A DNA stretch of 10,483 bases from an uncultured Caulobacteraceae bacterium (GTDB lineage Bacteria; Pseudomonadota; Alphaproteobacteria; Caulobacterales; Caulobacteraceae). This document shows, piece after piece, positions 7,601 to 10,483 of this stretch. The notes under the pieces are model-generated. The model was given only the letters and a program-made list of their open reading frames with translations. It made no database searches and had not been told where the DNA came from. The stretch spans positions 1-10,483 of the forward strand of contig CAMLKO010000022.1 in assembly GCA_946480495.1 (NCBI GenBank). Direction: 5' to 3'. Position numbers and translations under genes: made by a program. Numbering within the stretch: the stretch's first letter is position 1; each line of letters starts with the position of its first letter.

Positions 7601-10288
7601 GGTCACGTCTTCGTGCTGCGGGCCGACCTCGTGCCGGAAGAGGCGAGGGCGCTGCTGGTCTCGGTCGCGCGGGTGGTGCTGAGCGGCGAACGGGGACGGC
7701 TGGCCGAGCAGCTTGAGCGCCTGCCCGAGCCCGTAACGCCGGCGCGGCGGGCGCGGCGGCGTGCGTCCGCCGCCTCCGAGCTGCAGGTCTCCGGTCCCGC
7801 GCCGGGCATCGAGTTCTTCAACGGCATCGGCGGCTTTGCGTCGGACGGCAGCGAGTATGTGACCATCCTTGCGCCCGGGCAGGCCACGCCCGCGCCGTGG
7901 ATCAATGTCGTCGCCAACCCGCAGTTCGGCTTCCAGGTATCGGCCGAGGGCGGCGGCTACGCCTGGTCGGTGAGCAGCCGCGAACACCAGCTGACGCCGT
8001 GGTCGAACGACGCCGTCACCGACCGTCCGGGGCAGGCGTTCTACCTGCGCGACGAACAGACCGGTGAGCTATGGAGTCCCACCGCCCAGCCGATCCGCGA
8101 CGAGGCGGCGACCTATACGGCGCGCCACGGCTGGGGCTACAGCCGCTTCGAACACGCCTCGCGCGGGCTCGCGCTCGACCTCGTCGAGTATGTGCCCCTC
8201 GATGATCCGCTGAAGATCTCGCGCCTGACCATCCGCAACGTCTCGGACCGCCCCAGGCGGATTTCGGTCACGGGCTATGTCGAGTGGGTGCTGGGCGCCT
8301 CGCGCGCGACGGCCGCGCCGTTCGTCGTCACGGGGATCGATGCGGACAGCGGCGCCTTCCTCGCCCGCAACCCGTGGAATCCCGCCTTCGCCGGCCGCAC
8401 CGCCTTCATCGACATGCTGGGGCGTCAGACCGGATGGACCGGCGACCGGCGGGAGTTCATCGGCCGCAACGGTGCGCTCTCAGCGCCCGAAGCGCTGGGC
8501 GGACGGCGGGGCCTCTCGGGACGGGTCGGCGCGGGGTTCGATCCCTGCGGCGCGCTCCAGACGGTGGTGGAGCTTTCGCCGGGCGAGACGGCGGAGGTGG
8601 TCTTCCTGCTCGGCGACGCCGCCAGCGAGGCGGAGGCGAAAGAGCTGATCGCCCGCTACCGGAGCGCCGATCTCGACGCGGTGCTCGCGGAGGTCCGCCG
8701 CTACTGGGGCGACCTGTTGGGGACGGTGCGCGTCAAGACGCCGGACCGGTCGATGGATGTGATGCTGAACGGCTGGCTGCTCTACCAGACGCTGGCCTGC
8801 CGGATCTGGGCGCGCTCGGGATTCTACCAGGCGAGCGGCGCCTACGGCTTTCGCGACCAGCTGCAGGACGGCATGGCGCTCGCCGCCGTGCGGCCGGACC
8901 TCACGCGCGAGCATCTGCTGCGCGCCGCCGGCCGGCAGTTCCCCGAAGGCGACGTGCAGCACTGGTGGCTGCCGCATTCGGGCCAGGGCGTGCGCACCCG
9001 CATTTCCGACGACCGCGCCTGGCTCGCCTTCGCCGCCGCGCACTATGTCCGGACCACCGGCGATGTTGCGGTGCTGGGGGAGACCATTCCCTTCCTCACG
9101 GGCCCGCGGCTGGCGCCGCACCAGCATGATAATTTCTTCCAGCCCACCGTCTCGAAGAAGACCGCCACCCTCTACGAGCACTGTGCGCGCGGCCTCGACG
9201 CCAGCCTCGCCGTCGGACCGAACGGCCTGCCGCTGATCGGCGGCGGGGACTGGAACGACGGCATGAACCGCGTCGGCGACGAGGGGCGGGGCGAAAGCGT
9301 CTGGCTGGCCTGGCTGCTGATCGCCACGGTCAGGGACTTCATCCCGATCGCCGAAGCGCAGGGCGACGCGGCGCGGGCGACGCTGTGGCGGGAGCATGCC
9401 GAGGCCCTGCGGGCCGCCGCCGAGCGCAGCGCCTGGGATGGCGAGTGGTATCGGCGCGGCTGGTTCGACGAGGGCGAGCCGCTCGGCTCGGCTTCGAACG
9501 AGGAGTGCCGGATCGACTCCATCGCCCAGTCATGGGCCGTGCTTTCCGGCGCCGCCGAGCCGGTTCGGGCCGCGCAGGCCATGGCGGCGGTGGAGCGCGA
9601 GCTGATCGTGCCCTCCGACGGCATCGCGCTGCTGTTCACGCCGCCCTTCGACCACACCCCGCTCGACCCCGGCTACATCAAGGGCTACCCGCCGGGCATC
9701 CGGGAGAACGGCGGGCAATACACCCACGCCGCCCTCTGGTCGGTGATGGCCTTCGCGCAGCTGGGCGAGGGCGACAAGGCGGCTGCCCTGTTCTCCCTGC
9801 TCAACCCGATCAACCACGCCCGCACCCGCACCGACACGCACCGCTACAAGGTCGAGCCCTATGTCGTCGCCGCCGACGTCTATGCCGCGCGCGGGCACAC
9901 CGGGCGAGGCGGCTGGACCTGGTACACGGGCTCGGCCGGCTGGATGCAGCGCGCGGGGCTGGAGAGCATCCTCGGCGTCACGATCGAGGGCGACTTCCTG
10001 CGGCTCGACCCCTGCATCCCCTGCGCCTGGCCGGGGTTCGAAGTGCGGCTGCGGCGGGGCGAGACGACCTACGAGATCGTGGTGGAGAACCCCGACAGCG
10101 TGATGCGTGGGGTGGGTTTTGCAGAGCTCGATGGCGCGCCTGTCGCCGAGCGCCCTCTACGCATCCGCCTCGTGGACGACGGCGGGCGCCACACGATCCG
10201 CGTCCGGCTCGCCCAGCCCGGCGCAAAGCCGTGCGGAGAGGTTCAGCCGGTGGCGGAGGACGTCACGACCGGCGCGCCGAGCGCCTGA
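1691..10288 (+). CDS. ndvB: Cyclic beta-1,2-glucan synthase (GT84 - GH189 - GH94), full length
   Basis: A 2865-residue inner-membrane enzyme, the usual length for NdvB/ChvB/Cgs (about 2830-2870). By family knowledge it polymerises glucose from UDP-glucose into beta-1,2-glucan, controls chain length by phosphorolysis and closes the ring. The N-terminal conserved region (1-420) has PIRAELF (36-42), AEWLIDNYH (102-110) and ELWAVAITLR (182-191). Membrane segments are predicted near 422-445, 451-473, 823-839, 842-864, 949-966 and 972-988. The GT84 domain (about 475-818) has D541, DSD 639-641, D754/E757 and RHHRW 785-789. A central glycoamylase-like cyclisation domain (about 1000-1560) carries GVSESAYN (1386-1393) and YGFYEALDY (from 1455). 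A first GH94-type beta-sandwich half starts near 1563, then a basic linker (2019-2024), then a complete GH94 module (about 2042-2840) with FRDQLQD (2387-2393), GDWND (D2520, D2523), H2679 and TGSAGW (2746-2751). All key residues look intact. ATG 1691 has no clear Shine-Dalgarno, but no in-frame start lies between it and the stop at 1664. Related large GH94 proteins of unproven product are the main alternative. Confidence 0.93.
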   Translation: MPVRPADDWLKWGAGLADAQIFGRRVSAGPWADPSPIRAELFSVERLEAHARSLAAAQGVTPRPVKAPPLASRLVENERVLLGAYHDVLKAVDEGAAITPAAEWLIDNYHVVERQIREVRSDLPPGYYRQLPKLGGGPFAGYPRVLGLAWAFIAHTDSLFDPEVLRRYLRAYQEVQPLTIGELWAVAITLRIVLVENLRRLAQAIVAERVARKEADEFADRLLGLGGREAEPASELLAELSAVSRPRAFFVQFTYRLRDQDPRVRPAMEWLEERLSRRDSTAEAAVREEQHAQVAATVTVRNIITSMRLISDVDWTQLFERVSLVDDLLGDASRFRDMDFPTRNLYRTAIEALSRGSGWSELEVARRAVAAAEAAPGEWAEDRRADPGYYLIAGGRRQFEKSIGFRPPARGWAGRFYRSLGVWGYVSAGVIVAALLLTLPLLLLVEQGVGLPMLVLLGALGIVPAVDVAVALVNHMVTRGFRATLLPALDLSHGVPPRLRTMVVIPTLLTSGESINELIERLEIHYLASPSGELHFALLSDWCDAPGEQAGDDAELLAVAEGGIERLNQRHGPGPAGDRFLLLHRRRVWCESESCWIGWERKRGKLCELNRLLRGAQDTTFLDLGGKVPANVRYVITLDSDTRLPRDTVGRLIGKMAHPLNRPRLDPVLGRVVEGYGILQPRVTPSLPVGREGSLFLRVFSSASGIDPYAAAVSDVYQDLFGEGSYTGKGIYDIDTFEAALADRVPEGALLSHDLFEGVFARAGLASDVEVVEDFPARYDVAAMRHHRWARGDWQLLPWIVGRRSGVPAIGRWKMVDNLRRTLSAPCLVAALAAGWALPLEAAIAWTVFVLVTIAVPPLLPVMVNAAPRRRGVLLRTHFRALRSEFRLALLQIGLMVVFLAHQAWLMGDAIVRTLWRLAASHRHLLEWTPAAEAAFGEIPGLARYYRRMAGAVVIALAAVVPALAFSHATWPLAAVFTVVWALSPLAALRASQSRLVAGRRPLAEADGKALRLIARRTWRFFETFVTPADNSLPPDNFQEVPEPAVAHRTSPTNMGLYLLSIVSARDFGWMGAAEAVERLDATLTAMGKLARHRGHFYNWYDTRDLRPLDPQYVSTVDSGNLAGHLLVLANACRDWRTRPLEPARRLTGVGDALALAREEAGRLLGGRRDEPVIWRRLYEELVALESAVAPVPDMAELLSTLSRQAERLVGAAREIVIAEEDGADLLFWTEAAQRAIESHRRDLGDAESLDARLQAIEQIARSMALSMDFAFLLDADRVLLSIGFNASEGALDPSCYDLLASEARLASFIAIAKGDAPARHWFRLGHAVTPVAHGAALISWSGSMFEYLMPTLVMREPAGSLLEQTSRLIVHAQMAYGETLKAPWGVSESAYNARDLEFTYQYSNFGVPGLGLKRGLSDNAVVAPYATALAAMIEPAAAARNFERLEAVGARGRYGFYEALDYTPARVPAGEEAAVVQAFMAHHQGMTIVSLADALFDGVMRERFHAEPMVQSTELLLQERVPRDVTAVRPWAAHIPAVARVREIDWSGSWRSADPRSATPATHLLSNGRYAVMLTAAGSGYSAWRDLAITRWREDATCDDWGSYIFLRDTRTGRVWSAGFQPTGEEPDDIRVTFNEDRAELVRQDGAISTMLEVLVSAEDDAEVRRVAITNTGDRVREIEVTSYAELVLAPQAADVAHPAFSKLFVETEHLPALGALLATRRRRSPDEPEVWAAHLAAVDGKTVGKREFETDRVRFLGRGNTVRCPTAVMSGRPLSGATGAVLDPIFALRRRVRIEPGATARIDFWTMVAASREDVLGLVDKHHDIGDFERAAALAWTQAQVQLHHLGVDRAEAAQYQRLAGHLVYASPALRSASETIQSGGGGQHGLWSMGISGDLPIILVRVSESQHLDIVRQALQALEYWRMKRLAVDLVILNERATSYLQDLQTTVEMMVRASQSRSPLSDERPAGHVFVLRADLVPEEARALLVSVARVVLSGERGRLAEQLERLPEPVTPARRARRRASAASELQVSGPAPGIEFFNGIGGFASDGSEYVTILAPGQATPAPWINVVANPQFGFQVSAEGGGYAWSVSSREHQLTPWSNDAVTDRPGQAFYLRDEQTGELWSPTAQPIRDEAATYTARHGWGYSRFEHASRGLALDLVEYVPLDDPLKISRLTIRNVSDRPRRISVTGYVEWVLGASRATAAPFVVTGIDADSGAFLARNPWNPAFAGRTAFIDMLGRQTGWTGDRREFIGRNGALSAPEALGGRRGLSGRVGAGFDPCGALQTVVELSPGETAEVVFLLGDAASEAEAKELIARYRSADLDAVLAEVRRYWGDLLGTVRVKTPDRSMDVMLNGWLLYQTLACRIWARSGFYQASGAYGFRDQLQDGMALAAVRPDLTREHLLRAAGRQFPEGDVQHWWLPHSGQGVRTRISDDRAWLAFAAAHYVRTTGDVAVLGETIPFLTGPRLAPHQHDNFFQPTVSKKTATLYEHCARGLDASLAVGPNGLPLIGGGDWNDGMNRVGDEGRGESVWLAWLLIATVRDFIPIAEAQGDAARATLWREHAEALRAAAERSAWDGEWYRRGWFDEGEPLGSASNEECRIDSIAQSWAVLSGAAEPVRAAQAMAAVERELIVPSDGIALLFTPPFDHTPLDPGYIKGYPPGIRENGGQYTHAALWSVMAFAQLGEGDKAAALFSLLNPINHARTRTDTHRYKVEPYVVAADVYAARGHTGRGGWTWYTGSAGWMQRAGLESILGVTIEGDFLRLDPCIPCAWPGFEVRLRRGETTYEIVVENPDSVMRGVGFAELDGAPVAERPLRIRLVDDGGRHTIRVRLAQPGAKPCGEVQPVAEDVTTGAPSA

Positions 10289-10305
10289 CGCCGCGTCGTA
10301 ACCGT

Positions 10306-10483
10306 TCATTCTCGCCGGCGTAGCGCGAGGGACCAGCCGCCCGTCGTCAGCGCCACCAGCAACGCCAATCCAATCAAGGTGGCGTCGGGAAGCTCCACCC
10401 CGAAAATCCGGGCGAGCGCGGGGACGGTGAGCACGCAGGCCAGCACGCCGCTGATCGCTCCGGCGATCAACCAGAACACCCGG
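10306..10483 (-). CDS. Cation-transporting P-type ATPase, C-terminal fragment (5' part beyond window)
   Basis: A minus-strand frame enters at the right edge and ends with TGA at 10306-10308, giving the last 58 residues. It reads RVFWLIAGAISGVLACVLTV, then PALARIFGVELPDA, a second hydrophobic helix LIGLALLVALTTGGWSLAL and a basic end RRRE. Two membrane helices joined by a short loop with P.L...FG...L is typical of the last two helices (M9-M10) of P2-type cation ATPases (the Ca/Mg or CtpF/PMA-like group). The catalytic DKTG and TGD motifs would lie outside the window, so ion and exact subtype cannot be told. It is convergent with the glucan synthase gene, with 17 bases between the two stops. 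Confidence 0.7.
   Translation of the reverse strand, partial: RVFWLIAGAISGVLACVLTVPALARIFGVELPDATLIGLALLVALTTGGWSLALRRRE

Noticed and set aside
5369..7987. Very long open frames antisense to the glucan synthase, such as an 872-codon minus-strand frame, and a plus-strand +1 frame of over 1400 codons at 2239-6567
   Set aside because: They are Arg/Ala/Gly/His-rich with no domain pattern and mirror the third-position GC bias of the real gene, whose own frame carries the family's motifs throughout.

Overview
This is a GC-rich window (dominant G/C at third codon positions) from what is probably an alphaproteobacterium. The small PAS gene looks like the PAS_5 family common in that class, the large gene is an NdvB/ChvB-type enzyme typical of it, and the regulatory half-sites resemble alphaproteobacterial FixK/FNR boxes. 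Caulobacterales or a relative is my guess from overall feel. No marker gene fixes the genus.

Layout: (1) the left edge carries most of a minus-strand pfkB-type 6-phosphofructokinase, cut off at base 1 just after its GAGDSF motif; (2) an 86-base divergent intergenic region holds a near-perfect palindrome that fits a FixK/FNR box; (3) a plus-strand single-domain PAS_5-like protein follows; (4) a 109-base gap holds a second, weaker FixK/FNR-like box; (5) a 78-residue DUF2188-like protein follows; (6) after 24 bases that can fold into a hairpin comes one 8.6-kb gene filling most of the window, a full-length cyclic beta-1,2-glucan synthase of 2865 residues; (7) convergent with it, 17 bases away, is the C-terminal end of a minus-strand cation-transporting P-type ATPase, cut by the right edge.

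The giant enzyme has all recognised parts of the NdvB/ChvB/Cgs family. These are a conserved N-terminal region, six predicted membrane segments flanking a GT84 glucosyltransferase domain with its D, DxD, D/E and RxxRW residues, a central glycoamylase-like cyclisation domain (CAZy GH189), and a tandem GH94-like C-terminal half with an intact DWND motif. It is expected to make linear beta-1,2-glucan from UDP-glucose at the inner membrane, trim it by phosphorolysis and cyclise it. The usual exporter (NdvA/ChvA/Cgt ABC transporter) is not in the window.

The most interesting reading is at the level of the neighbourhood. PfkB, a P-type cation ATPase and a sensor-like PAS protein lie beside two FixK/FNR-like boxes. 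That resembles the gene content of low-oxygen regulons (FNR/FixK in Proteobacteria, DosR in mycobacteria). If real, cyclic glucan synthesis here would belong to an oxygen-limitation response and not to a classical osmoregulated chv/ndv locus. This is inference; the gene identities are well supported, the regulation is not proven. I see no RNA genes, mobile elements, CRISPR arrays or gene-free stretch above 300 bases.
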